Assembly: GCA_022579005.1 (NCBI GenBank)
Contig: MU401582.1
Span: 46,658-110,657 of the forward strand
Direction of reading: 5' to 3'
DNA from: Poronia punctata
Lineage: Eukaryota; Ascomycota; Sordariomycetes; Xylariales; Xylariaceae
Length of the DNA: 64,000 nucleotides
The notes beneath the pieces were generated by a model that did not search any database, was not told where the DNA came from, and saw nothing but the letters and a program-made list of their open reading frames with translations. Below, in pieces: positions 9,963 through 20,278 of this stretch (within the stretch, counting starts at the first letter, position 1; each line of letters starts with the position of its first letter). Both the position numbers and the translations under genes were made by a program.

Positions 9963-12044
9963 TCACCGTCTTCCACTCTGTAAAGAGACGCTGTCGAACC
10001 TATCCGGGAACAGTATCTCGTTGGCAAGCCTCAGTAACTTGATGTCCTTCTCTCTCTCACGTCTTCCAACGCCGACACCGAAATTTTGCTGGGTGGAGGA
10101 AGTACGTCTCTGACCATGAGCAAGGCCCTCGTCCCACGGCGCCAGACCCATGCTCCGCAGACCTTCCTCGCCCCCGGCGTCAGCAACGTCCTGCACGCCC
10201 GAACGCCCCGCGTGATCGCGCTCGCCGGAATATCCGGAAACGGAGCCGGGCGCAGAAAGGCCGAGGAAGTCGGGTGCCTGCTGACCTAGAAGGAAAGAGC
10301 GCCGTTGACGGGCTAGGTAGAGCGCGTTCGTCTGTGTTAGGGGACAGGCGGGGATGTAGAGGACGACTGTTGGGCTTAGTCGGACGTTGTTTCTGTTGTT
10401 ATTGAAAGGGGGGTTTATGTTGGTTGATTTTGTTGTCGTTGTTGTTGCGTAAGGGGATGAGGCTGAGGTCGAGGAGATGGATGATAGCGAGGAGCTTGGG
10501 GTCGAAGTGGACATTGTTGACGGGGTGGATGTTGATGTGGATGTGTAGCCCGAGAGGAAGGGATAGTCGGATAGAGGGGAATTCTGAAGGGATCCCGAGC
10601 TTGAGCTCGAGCTTGAGCTCGATCTAGAAGTCGGGAAGGAGATAGGCTCGGTGTTGGTGGAGGGTTGGGTTACCGAGTCGACGTCGTGGACGGCGTCCGG
10701 ATGCCAGATTACGTAGTCACCCGGTTCGAGGTCCGGGATGGAAACCATGGTACGGTCAAGCTGTAGGTGTGGATGGAGGGTGCTGTTCACCTCGTGTACG
10801 TACCCCGGCACAGCCCCGTGCAGGATGCTCGTCTGTGAGACGTTCAGGTTCCAGTTATTCGGATGTAGGTATTCCGCTTCGGTCCTCGCCCTAGTCCTGT
10901 TCTCGTTGTTCCCACTGACCGCCGGATCTATGTCCACCCCTTCCCCCGGGCTCTTGTGCCGCGGGTGGAAGAAAGGCCTGAGTAGGAGATATGCGGTGCT
11001 CAGCTGCAACATTGGACAGACATTGAGGGATCCGCTGCCGGCCGGGACGTGTGACAAGCTGAGAAAGCCCTGAAACATGCGGAACATACTGCAGGAACCC
11101 GCTCGGTTGTATAAGTCTGTGGTTATGCGCAAGCGGGGGCTACTGTCCCACGGGTCGTAGTCCTCCCACTTGCCGGAGAATACAGGACTATATGTCCCCG
11201 AGGCGCCGTATCCATCGGGTTCCCAGCGCTCCACGCCGCCGTTGTCTACGTGTATACCGACACCACCGCCGCTGTCAAAGGGCGAATGGCTGGGCCGACG
11301 TACTCTCAACCTATCGGCGTATGCTACGGGGTACTCCGGGCCGACGAGCGCGTCCTCGTCACTCGCGTGCCAAGTGGCCATGGCGAAGCGTTGGGCGTCG
11401 AGTAAGCGGGAGTCGGCACGGGCACGGACCTGTGCCGGACTCCAGTACAGATCGTACAACCCGTCATGCTTCTGCTGTGGCGATGACTGTTGTTGTGGTT
11501 GCTGGTAACAACCAAGATCACTGATGTCCATTCCTCCCATGTCCATGTCCGTACCCGGCTTATTGTTCCCTGTCGTCTCCTCCATGTAATCCAGTGTTTC
11601 CTCCTTCCACGCCTGCGCGGCGGCCGGGGGGATAACACGCTTAATGATAGCCACACCGCGCCGCCTCAACGCTTTTCTGAAAGCAGCGGCCTTGGCAACG
11701 TCATGGATATCGAAGTAGTCGATCGTAGGGACGACATCGGTCCCCGCGGCTGCTACTTCGTCTGCTTCCCTGCGTAGTTCGCGCAGTAATCTGTAGAAGG
11801 ACTCAGCCACGTCCCTCTCGCGACAGGCGATCATGTTCCGCTTGAGTTTCGCGAAACGCGAAGACAGCGGGATCGGCTCCGAGTCCATCATCGATGAGGT
11901 CCTGTGATGTTGCGTTTGGGTCTGAGGTTCGCAAGGGAAGAGGGGAACAGATGGTTGTGTTTGCTGTGTAAAGGGGGCAGAGTGAGGTTGATATCGTGGA
12001 TGTTGCTCCTCTGACCACTGTCCATGTGCTGACTTTAAGTTCAT
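9963..12044 (-). CDS. DUF1479 family protein, YbiU-like putative Fe(II)/2-oxoglutarate oxygenase
   Basis: Single-exon, 693-residue protein. It resembles the DUF1479 family (bacterial YbiU; frequent in fungi), whose fold belongs to the Fe(II)/2-oxoglutarate dioxygenases; the substrate is unknown. Residues 50-150 hold the family's helical start (RLLRELRREADEV..IDYFDIHDVAKAAAFRKALRRRGVAII). An H-x-D pair is visible in GIHVDNGG and a later histidine in DYVIWHPDAVHDVDSV, which together fit the metal triad. Right after that motif comes an insertion of about 85 residues, almost only Ser/Thr/Pro/Asn, before the family resumes with VVLYIPACPLT. The N-terminal 50 residues are Q/H/P-rich and a lower start (MMDSEPIPL, about residue 52) is possible. 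The C-terminal region is also poorly conserved-looking. Assignment is good, function open. Confidence 0.85.
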   Translation of the reverse strand: MNLKSAHGQWSEEQHPRYQPHSAPFTQQTQPSVPLFPCEPQTQTQHHRTSSMMDSEPIPLSSRFAKLKRNMIACRERDVAESFYRLLRELRREADEVAAAGTDVVPTIDYFDIHDVAKAAAFRKALRRRGVAIIKRVIPPAAAQAWKEETLDYMEETTGNNKPGTDMDMGGMDISDLGCYQQPQQQSSPQQKHDGLYDLYWSPAQVRARADSRLLDAQRFAMATWHASDEDALVGPEYPVAYADRLRVRRPSHSPFDSGGGVGIHVDNGGVERWEPDGYGASGTYSPVFSGKWEDYDPWDSSPRLRITTDLYNRAGSCSMFRMFQGFLSLSHVPAGSGSLNVCPMLQLSTAYLLLRPFFHPRHKSPGEGVDIDPAVSGNNENRTRARTEAEYLHPNNWNLNVSQTSILHGAVPGYVHEVNSTLHPHLQLDRTMVSIPDLEPGDYVIWHPDAVHDVDSVTQPSTNTEPISFPTSRSSSSSSSSSGSLQNSPLSDYPFLSGYTSTSTSTPSTMSTSTPSSSLSSISSTSASSPYATTTTTKSTNINPPFNNNRNNVRLSPTVVLYIPACPLTQTNALYLARQRRSFLLGQQAPDFLGLSAPGSVSGYSGERDHAGRSGVQDVADAGGEEGLRSMGLAPWDEGLAHGQRRTSSTQQNFGVGVGRREREKDIKLLRLANEILFPDRFDSVSLQSGRR

Positions 12045-14307
12045 GTTTTGTGATCTTTCTTATCTTTATTTCTCTGAAAGAAAATCCCTAGTCTGCTTTA
12101 TAGCTAGTCCGGCGTGAGAAAAAAAAAAGCAAAGAGAAAAATGCTTATCTCGACTTTCTTACGGTTCGACAAGGCGCTTAAGGGGAACTATCAGGTACAA
12201 GTAGATAGCGAGGAGCCGCAGTAGGACCGCAACCCATCATCTTGGTACGCGATGCCGATGCCGTCTCTTGACGGTGTGGGTATGTTTAAGCTGAAAGAAG
12301 GCAAGTAGACGATCTCTAAACCCAAGTTAGCGAAGATAGGCTGTCATTTTAGAAAGAGCGATCTAGACTAAGGATCAATCATCGACTCTAGGACGCGGGC
12401 GGCGCTTCGACTATCTAGGTATTCAGAAGCAGCGGAGATCTTGTAAAAGAAAGGCAGAGCAGATCGGATTACAGGGTAGGTACCTAGCATGTTGAAATCT
12501 CGCAGCTCCAAGGAAAAATGAACAAACAGACAAGCAAGACTGGGGAGGAGAAAGGGGAGATCTGGGCCTAGAGCCCGGTATGCGGCAAGAACCACAATTC
12601 TTTCGATCCTCGTTGCATGTCCAAGACACGGTAACGTGTACCGACGTTAGACAGACAAACCGTGTGTGCCATTCTATGCTTTTTTTTACGGCTTGTCTAT
12701 TGGGCGTGTTGTCTTTTCGGCAGCAGATTCCGAAGCTGGGAATTGGACGTGGCCTTGCCCACTCTACCCACTTCCAAAGTTCCCATCTATCTAGCGTGAG
12801 ATAATAAGGGGGGCGGCTGCAACCAGCCGGAGCCGAGCATCTGGATTATTTTTCTGCTTTTTGGACCCTTTATCGTATACGCAATTATTTATTAGTGTTC
12901 CTTCCCTAAAGCTCCGCTTTGCATACAGGAAAGATGGCTGTCACCTTCCTTTCAGTCATTGATTACCCGTATGCTTGAACATTCATGTATGTCACAGAGA
13001 AATTACAAGGGACGGGGAAGCTTCCACCTGTGTCTACATGGTTGTTTCCATGGAATGTAAATTCTTGTTCCTTACTATACGTTCATACAGCATGGACGAA
13101 TGTCGTACATAATGAAAATACACGATGATGGAATGTCTATGAGCACCTTGTATATTATGTATGTACATCATATTAGGTCGCATACAAGAAACGCTTTCGC
13201 GGGCCGTCGAACCGTAGTTTAGCAATTCGGAGAATTTTCCTGCCGAGTGCCAATGGGGACAGTTTCCGGGAAGCCACAGAAATCGAACCAGGATCCCCAG
13301 TTCTTTTATGAGGCGAATCTTCAATTGATCCTTGACACTTTTGTGTGCATATTCCATCGACCTAACCAGCTCACACGTTAAATATATTACTACACGTACA
13401 CTCCTGTCCGTCCGTCCATCCTCCCCCTGCCTATTTGTCTATCGCCCGTTAGACCGGTGAGATACTATACAACCCATGATAGATACAATATACCTAGGTT
13501 ACGATACTGTACCCTTCTACCGGAACCAGCCGTTCTCTACCGGTCTGCGAAAATATGTGGCGTCGTTAACTACCTAGTGTACTGGAGCTTCCTAGTGATG
13601 CATCCGGCATGCATGTCGAACTACCAGCTTTTGAGAAAACCAGGTTCAGTCGACAAACCTACGTATAAGAGTCTGTCAAGGTTTAAGCTTGGCCGAAGAA
13701 TCATCGGATTTAATGCTTTTCTTTTTTCTACCACAGTATGAGAGTCCTACCTATCCAGGTGCTTTCTTCTTCTTGTCTTTTATTTTCTCTTCCTCCTAGG
13801 ATCTTACCGCCATGTCTACAGCATACAGCAAGTCGGCGGTTCGACTTGCCGCTCGCCTATAAGCGACGTGGTCACGGAGAAGCGCTACCTATTCACCCAT
13901 TATAGACAATTTACGTACTCGTACGCATGTGTCTTCCAGGAGAGCAGAGCTATGAATAAAAAAGGTAATGTACGACTCTTGGCCAAATACAGATATAATG
14001 ATTTTATGTATACGATAGAGTGATGGATGCAGAATGAATATATTAGTGATCAGCAAATGAAATCCTGAACGGGAATGATAAGGCGTATCATCACGTATGG
14101 CGGGTTAATGGTCTGAGCCGCTTGTATTATCTAATGTAGAGGAAGGCACGGGAGTCGGGGATCGTGGCCAACCCGACTTCGCAACAATAGTGTATGTTTC
14201 GTTGGTGGTATCATGTATGTATGTCGACACTGTGCGAAATCATTGACTGCACCAACTAGGTACTACAGCTTATTATTGATCTAACCTACATATATTAACA
14301 GGCTTTA
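12045..14307. other. 2.3-kb intergenic region
   Basis: Promoter side of the DUF1479 gene, then the 3' flank of the GH99-like gene. It contains several copies of the TAGGTA/CCTAGG-type short motif (for example about 12413-12420 and 12477-12488). The open frames at 13034-13357 (-) and 13457-13741 (+) show no domain, no intron support and no codon pattern like the genes, so no gene is called. Confidence 0.5.
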
Positions 14308-15752
14308 TTATTGCCAGGCCTGGGCGAAGCTTGCAGCACCATCTGCAGCCAACTTGAGGTAGGCATCGGGGCCCATGTCATCGTCGACGCCCAAGAATCT
14401 CTGATTGGTGGGCAATTGGTCCGTCCTCAAGACAGGGAGGATAGAAGTGGCCTCGTTCATCTCGTCAAACATGGCGCTAAAGATAAAGGTCGGCTTCAAT
14501 GAGACCGCGCCGTCCAGCTGCATCTGGTAGAAGGTGCCGTTCCATCTCGGGAAAGCGTCGAACCTCTCGTTGGCATTGGCGTTGCTGCTCGACCCGCCTG
14601 GCCACACGACGATGCTGCTGTCGATACCGAGGTCCAGAAGTGCCCCGGCATCCTCGACCGCCTGCCTTCCTTTTAGGAAGTCCTGGTACCCGTCCCGGTC
14701 GTAGGAGCCTACTGTCCACGGTTGGATCATGTCGGCGAGTCGATACACCGGTCCGAACCGGCCCGCCTCGTCCTCGACTAGTTCTGCATGCCAGGCTTGC
14801 TGCACGCCTAGGATGACGTAGTAACCGGCATCTTTGAGGGCTGTCACGATGGCTATGCCGTCGTCAGCTGTCACCTCGTTGACGATGCCGAAGCCCCAGA
14901 TCTCGACCACGGGCTTGCCATCGTGCTTCATGTAGGCGGGAGAGGAGACGATATCACTCAGTGCTTCGAGATCGGAGAGGAATGTGGCCGTGACATTGGT
15001 CGACCCTGTAGCAGCGCCGTTCAGATCGTATTCGACTACAAAGCCGCGGCCGTATTTCTCAGCAGCTGTCTTGGCAGCGTTTAGGACCTAGAAAAGACAT
15101 GCAACCCATGTCAGACATAAAGCCGGCGCTTTTTGCGACATAAGTTGGCGGAACAGTTACCCACCTCGACCCAGCCACCGTTGGCTTCGTTGATGTATCC
15201 GTAAAACCGCTGCAAGAAGGCACCGCTGATCCCGTTATCCGCCATCATCTTGAAGTGGAGGTCTACGACACCGTCGCAATCATTGCTGTAGAACTGGGCG
15301 GTGGATCCATCGGGAAGGGCGAATGGTGTATCGAATAGACATTCGGACGGATAGCCGGTTACGTCTGGTACCATGTCGACGCCCACTACATATAACGAAT
15401 GAGCGGTCGTCACCCCCACAGCAGAAATGTTATTTCATTCACTCACCGTGTCCAACCTCTGGTGAGGGCGTATCCCTAGATTACAGTGTAAGTCGAGTGT
15501 TTTTCATGCACACGAGTACAGTTATGCTCACGTTGTCCAGTGGGAGTTTCCATTATCCTCGCCCGGCTTGCGGAACCATCCCTGGTATCCAACGAATAAT
15601 TTTCCGTTCAGTGTAGTTCGGTCGATTGCGTCGTAATCCTCTAGTTTGGCATGATCTGACGGATATCCAAGCGACTGACCAGTCAGACTTAATACTGCAG
15701 CAAATTTCAGCATGTGCGTTATGGACGACATCGTTGTCTTTTGCTGTATCAA
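14308..15752 (-). CDS. secreted glycoside hydrolase, GH99-like (GH71/99-like) family
   Basis: Four exons, read from high to low coordinates: 15752-15532, 15475-15447 (29 bases), 15385-15165 and 15087-14308, giving 416 residues. All junctions keep frame (donors gtgagc, gtgagt, gtgggt). The N terminus looks like a signal peptide (MLKFAAVLSLTGQSLG, then YPSD); ATG codons at 15752, 15731 and 15713 are all possible starts. The mature protein opens with LFVGYQGWFRKPGEDNG..HWT, followed by VGVDMVPDVTGYP. This GYQGWF…HW…D..PD pattern is typical of GH99-like enzymes related to endo-mannosidases. Later KPVVEIWGFG and the W-rich IQPWTVGSYD fit the barrel. It is probably an extracellular enzyme acting on a plant or fungal polysaccharide; the substrate is unknown. 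The 14308 end gives a clean stop. Confidence 0.8.
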
Positions 15753-16339
15753 TTTCTTACCAACATCTTCATCTTTGGCGACTAGCTAAATGTCCTGCCT
15801 TTATATATAAAGCAACCACCAACCTACTCAAACGACATTGCGCGGTATCAGAAACACCAAAAAAGATTGCTAGCGCCAGCATTTGTCTCTTCTAAGCAGG
15901 TCGGCTTACAAAACATACACGTACAAGAAGGTAATAAGTATAGCTGATCTCACTTGGTCAGATTAAGGTTGGATTGTTTAACTCGAATAGGGAGGTTGAT
16001 AAAATCTGACACGCCCCCCCAAAAAAAGGAAATAAATAAGTTGACAAAACTTTCGCGATGCATGATTTGATGACATGCCTCTTTCTTTGTAATATACTGG
16101 AACCAATTGTGTTACGAAGCAATTCATGACATTCTTTTCTCCTAACGTTTGCGTTTCTGTGTAAGGCGCGCATTTTCCGTGTTCTTCTACCTACGCGTAT
16201 CTGTCTTGGCAATTTTGTACGGTCTCGCCTGCAGCCTGTACTCGTAGGTACTGTATCTTTCCCTACAATTTTAAAGACCCTTCTATTTCTAAATCTATTT
16301 ATGGCTTGTTTTGTGGCTGTTTTACCACTTGTACACGTA
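15753..16339. other. promoter of the GH99-like gene up to the transposon boundary
   Basis: Contains a TATA-like run (tttatatataaag) at about 15799-15811, about 50-60 bases upstream of the start region of the minus-strand hydrolase gene. The minus-strand open frame at 15958-16353 starts inside the transposon inverted repeat and is judged spurious. Confidence 0.4.
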
Positions 16340-16365
16340 CAGTCGGTGGTCATTAGAAACGAGTA
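16340..16365 (+). repeat. left terminal inverted repeat of the Tc1 element
   Basis: Starts CAGTCGGTGG and ends GAACGAGTA-like (GAAACGAGTA). It pairs with the right repeat with two mismatches. Preceded by TA. Confidence 0.93.
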
Positions 16366-16498
16366 GACCCCACATTGCCATTTTTAACCGACAGGACATG
16401 TCATTTTCAACATTGCGTATTGCACTTAATTTAATAGCAAAAAAGATTCTAACTAGTACATAGTGTGTTTTTTGGACTAGGCTTTTATGTGGTATAGC

Positions 16499-17644
16499 CT
16501 AGTACTTGGTATACTACCTGCAGGCTGCAATAAGAGCCGCGATACGCTGCAGCATAGAATTAATAAGATAATTTAACATATTAACTTTAATGGCTTCCTA
16601 TTGCTTAACGGTAGCGTGTATAAGCATGTTTAATAACCTAGCTGAATTTCTTATAGTTTGTAGGTGTAGATTAGCGGCATAGATTTGCTTTTTAAGTAGT
16701 TTTTATACGTTTTTAATAAGGTTTATGTTAGGTAAATATAGTAGCTAATCTAATACTTAGTACCTGTTAAGGTTAAAGAGGTTTCTTACTACATGTGCAG
16801 TGTAAATAGGGGCGTTATTATGCATAAAGATAGAGTTAAATTCGAGGTTTTTAAGGAGGTGCTTTTTAAGAATTTCCGTATATACTCTAGCGGTTATGCC
16901 CTCTTGCGCCGTATTAAGGTTGCCTAGCATAGCTACAAGATAAGACTTATGCGCGTAGCAAAATTTACCTTAAAACATTTACGTTTGCATGTTTTTTTTG
17001 TAGCGAGGTTAAACGTATTTAACAAATAGACGTAATATACTTGTTTTTGTGTAAATTAGAGCAAATTTTAAGTTGTAGCAGCACTTAGAACATAGGAGTT
17101 AAAAATTACCTTCTAGGCAAAAAGCCTACGCTACGCGTTAGCTATCAGTACAGTTAACACTTAATTTATTGCTAAAAAAAACACGCTGCTAGAAGTTAAG
17201 TCCTTTATCCCGGTGCTTTATAGCCTATGCTAGCCTTCTTGCGGCCGCTTGAGGGGTTAGAAACGGTTATTGAAGTGCGCGCTTGTGTGCAATGCCCTTT
17301 TTTTTAAGCTACCTTTTTAAGGTGCTTAAAGATAGGTTTAGGCAGGTCGTTTTGTGCAATTTGCGGGTGGAAACGAAAGGGTCTATTTTAATGTACCTTA
17401 TTATATGTCTTTTATGGTGTTGATTTATTTTCCGGGGTAGCCTTGGCTGCGGGCGCAAACAAGCTGAAAACTGGTTATTATAGCGCGCTGCGATGCTATG
17501 TACACTACCTTGCGGAATGCCGAATTCCGCGGCTAAAGAGCGCGCTGTACGCCCTGCAGCGTATAACAAATGAATTTTGGTTCTTGTATGAGGGCTTTAT
17601 TGGATTTTTAGGTTTGCAGGTGGTGGTGTGGCCTGGCGAGACAT
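16499..17644 (-). pseudogene. Tc1/mariner transposase pseudogene
   Basis: Read on the minus strand from the ATG at 17644 (MSRQATPPP) to a TAG at 16499-16501 (ending in YTKY). Early on there is an in-frame TAA after KIQ. Next comes a clear helix-turn-helix part (LLYAAGRTARSLAAEFGIPQ). Further down, MHNNAPIYTAHVVRNLF corresponds to the family's DNAPIHTA block with the catalytic Asp changed to Asn. PNINLIKNV corresponds to PDLNPIENVW with the last catalytic Glu changed to Lys. Both changes are G-to-A on the coding strand. Several more stops interrupt the frame. The enzyme is certainly non-functional. Confidence 0.88.
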
Positions 17645-17711
17645 GGTTGAAAAAGGAAGGTGTAATGAAAAAGAAGTAATTTACGCGAAAAAGCGCGGTG
17701 TGGGACTTTTT

Positions 17712-17737
17712 TACTCGTTTCTAATGACCCCCCACTG
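17712..17737 (-). repeat. right terminal inverted repeat of the Tc1 element
   Basis: Reverse complement starts CAGTGGGGGG and continues TCATTAGAAACGAGTA, matching the left repeat. Followed by TA. Confidence 0.93.
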
Positions 17738-18249
17738 TATATGTTAACTACTGTCATATGCTAGGCCGCTTGGTTTCTTTCAGGTTTACTTAAGAATATA
17801 AGTACACAAGTTATGTATAAGTTTAAAAAACTTGTGATTAATTGCTTTAGTCGTTTCTAATAAATTGTATATATTTCCATATAAGTTAAGTGGCATTCCT
17901 GGTGATATTCCCGGTCAAGTTGGAAACAACTCCCTTCTCCTATATACCATGTTACACGTAACCCAAATCCGGCCACCCCGCCATTGACTTTTATAGGGTT
18001 ATAACATAGCCCCGATAGAGACATAACGAGACACATTCTTCAACCTTCCTTCCAGTTTGCTTGGTTGAAAACTGACTCAAAAAGTTGTTTCCTTTTCTTT
18101 TTTTTAAAAAAATAAATCAACACCTTCTCCGTTGTTCCTTTTTTCCCCCCTCCTTCCCGCTCCCGTTCCGTCTCCACCGATCTTCAACAAACCCCACGAG
18201 ATTTTCTTTACCACGTTTTCCTTTTTTTTTCTTTCAACCGACGACAAAA
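17738..18249. other. promoter and 5' leader of the small zinc-finger gene
   Basis: From about 18030 onward the plus strand becomes C/T-rich (cattcttcaaccttccttcc, then runs of T and C). This is common for strongly expressed fungal genes just upstream of the start codon. No coding content. Confidence 0.5.
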
Positions 18250-18706
18250 ATGGGTAACGTAAGTTTTTCCCATCACACCTAAAAGAAACGAAGAAGAAGA
18301 AGAAGGAGGAGTGTGTTGACAATTTTTGTGTGTTGGGGAAAAAAGGGTGCCAAGGCTCAGCAGAAGCGCGAGCGCAATGCGAAAGATGGCAAGGCTGCAA
18401 AGTCTCAGCTGAAGACGGTATGTTTTTTTCCCTCTTTCCCTCGAACGGTTAGACTTGATTGACTGACTTTGGTTTTTGTATTAGAATGTGTCGGCCATGA
18501 ACATTCAATGCCAAATCTGCAAATCGACTTTCCTATCTACTACTCGCGCTCCTCAGTACGCAACAGCCAAACTAAAACCTCCCCCGCGCGCTATTTTACA
18601 TAACCGATCTCTGATTTATTCTTTTTTTCCCCCCAGGCTTACCGAACACGCCACCAATAAACATAGCAAGGCATTGCTCGATTGCTTCCCGACTTTCCAA
18701 GGTTAA
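18250..18706 (+). CDS. small zinc-finger protein of the 4F5/SERF plus zf-met2 type
   Basis: Four exons, 18250-18258 (three codons), 18346-18417, 18485-18555 and 18637-18706, give 73 residues. All junctions are in phase. The spliced product starts MGNGAKAQQKRERNAKDGKAA, a lysine-rich 4F5-like head. A C2H2-type finger follows: C-x2-C in CQICKSTF and histidines in LTEHATNKHSK. The end is LLDCFPTFQG. This architecture is that of short eukaryotic proteins such as Arabidopsis At2g23090; their molecular role is not established. The first exon of nine bases means the start codon is found only by considering splicing. The gene is compact with a C/T-rich leader, suggesting good expression (inference). 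Confidence 0.85.
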
Positions 18707-19004
18707 AAAAAAAAAAACCTTTGCGCCGGAGAAAGAGAAAGAGAAAGGAGGAAAGAAAAAAGGCGTAGGTGGATGGATGGACAAAAAATAAATGGTAGCG
18801 ATGGCGCATTTTCAAGGTGTTTTTCTTTTTTAACCCATAATCGAATTGAGGCGTAAAAGGGCGGGTTTAAACTCTTTTTTTTCTTCTTCTCTCTTGATAC
18901 GTGAACAAAAAAAAAAGAACCAACCAAAGTTCATACTTGGAGTGTTGCCGCTTTCCCTTGCCTTGTCTTGATCATTGGCTCAATGTGCCTCGACAGCCTG
19001 TCTA

Positions 19005-20278
19005 CTAACAACCGACATCATTCCCGACATCATTAGCTTCCCGGCTCTCCTTCTCCTCCTTCTCTTGCGCCTGCTGTTCGCGGATACTCCTCAGGATATC
19101 AGGATACCATCTCTCGCCGACGTCCGGATGGGACTTTACGCGATTCCTCAACGTCGCCTCGCCCAACGTCTTCGCCACACCGCCGCTCCGAAACGTGAAC
19201 TCGACATCGTCCAACCTCCGCCCGCCATTCTTCTCCAGCACCCTCCGCCTCTGCTCCTTCACGGCCTCGGGCACTTGACCGACACCTATGGTCTCGAGCT
19301 CCTCAAACGTCGAGCTACCGCGCACGCCCTGGAAAAAGGGGATCGAGAAGCGCGCGCCGGCGCCAGCCTCGGGCGATAACACGCGATGCGTCGTCGAGCA
19401 ACATACCCCCTGCGTCAAGGCCTCTAGCCCCTGCCCTATCGCGACGACGAGCGTGCCGTCGATAGGCGGACAATCGATCCACTCGCCCCTCATATTCTGC
19501 ACCTGCAGCCCCTTGTGCCGACTGGCCTGTAGCAGATAACTCGTCAACATGCTATCTTTATGGGGGCCCACGCCCTGACCCCTTGTATCCCCGCCTACTA
19601 TCCCTAGCTCGGCCGCGTCGGGATATTTGACAATCTTGAGTTTATGCTGCTGTCGTTCACCGTCGTCGTCAAAGTAACGATCGAAAGCGTCGGGCGGCAA
19701 CTCGATGGCCTCGGCGATCAGAGAAGTGAACTGCATAGAGATCCGCCCCATCCGCGCCATGTATTCCGTGTAGACGCGCCTGAAATTCGGCAGGACCTCC
19801 TCCGAAGGCCATTGGTTCGGCGCCAGGAGGTTATCCCATAGCGGGGCGTCCGGACCGGGGACGGGGTGTTCGGTCGATAGATCGATTTGTTCGCGGTGGT
19901 CGATCGCGCCCGCGGTTATCTCGGCCGATAGTTGCGAGTAGCCTAGGAAAGACGGGGCGTTTTTCATTTCGATCTTTAATCTGCAGTCATACCAACAAAA
20001 ACAATCATTTTGGTGTTAATTAAAAACAGGGAATTTTTGAGGGGGAGGGAGGGAGGGAGGGGGTTGTCTTTTACGCACTTTTCTTCCCTCGGAATATCGA
20101 AAAACCCTCTCCCTTCGGTAATCACTTGATCCCATAGATCAGAAGGGATACCGACGTTTTTCAAATACAGGAAACCGACTTCCATTAGGGCGTGACGGAG
20201 TTGGGCGAGGAATTCCGGCTTTGTTGATGGGTCGCGCGATTGCGCTAGGTCGAGGATTGGGATCGATGTGAATGACAT
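19005..20278 (-). CDS. isopenicillin N synthase-like 2OG-Fe(II) oxygenase
   Basis: Two exons, 20278-20079 and 19980-19005, give 391 residues; donor gtgcgt and acceptor ctgcag keep the frame (REEK|LKIEMKN). The N-terminal DIOX_N part (IPILDLAQSRDP…GFLYLKNVGIP) and the C-terminal double-stranded beta-helix domain are both present. The iron ligands are visible: H-x-D in VGPHKDSM and a distal histidine in STTHRVLS. R-x-S in ARFSIPFFQG would bind 2-oxoglutarate. Such enzymes oxidise small molecules, often in secondary metabolism or detoxification. No biosynthetic cluster surrounds this gene, so the substrate cannot be guessed. The C-terminal 40 residues are E/K/R-rich. Confident family call. Confidence 0.92.

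Larger units (their letters stand above)
16340..17737 (-). mobile_element. Tc1/mariner (impala-type) DNA transposon, RIP-decayed
   Basis: A 1,398-base element bounded by 26-base terminal inverted repeats at 16340-16365 and 17712-17737. They start CAGT and differ at only two positions. Each end is flanked by the dinucleotide TA, the target duplication expected for Tc1/mariner. CAGT-starting ends and a transposase with helix-turn-helix start and TKY end are typical of fungal Tc1 elements such as impala. The interior is distinctly AT-richer than the flanks and the transposase carries many C-to-T / G-to-A type changes, as expected for RIP. The element sits between the GH99-like gene promoter and the zinc-finger gene promoter. 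Confidence 0.9.

Noticed and set aside
15958..16353. 131-codon minus-strand frame next to the transposon
   Set aside because: Its start lies inside the transposon inverted repeat and its sequence has no homology or gene-like composition.
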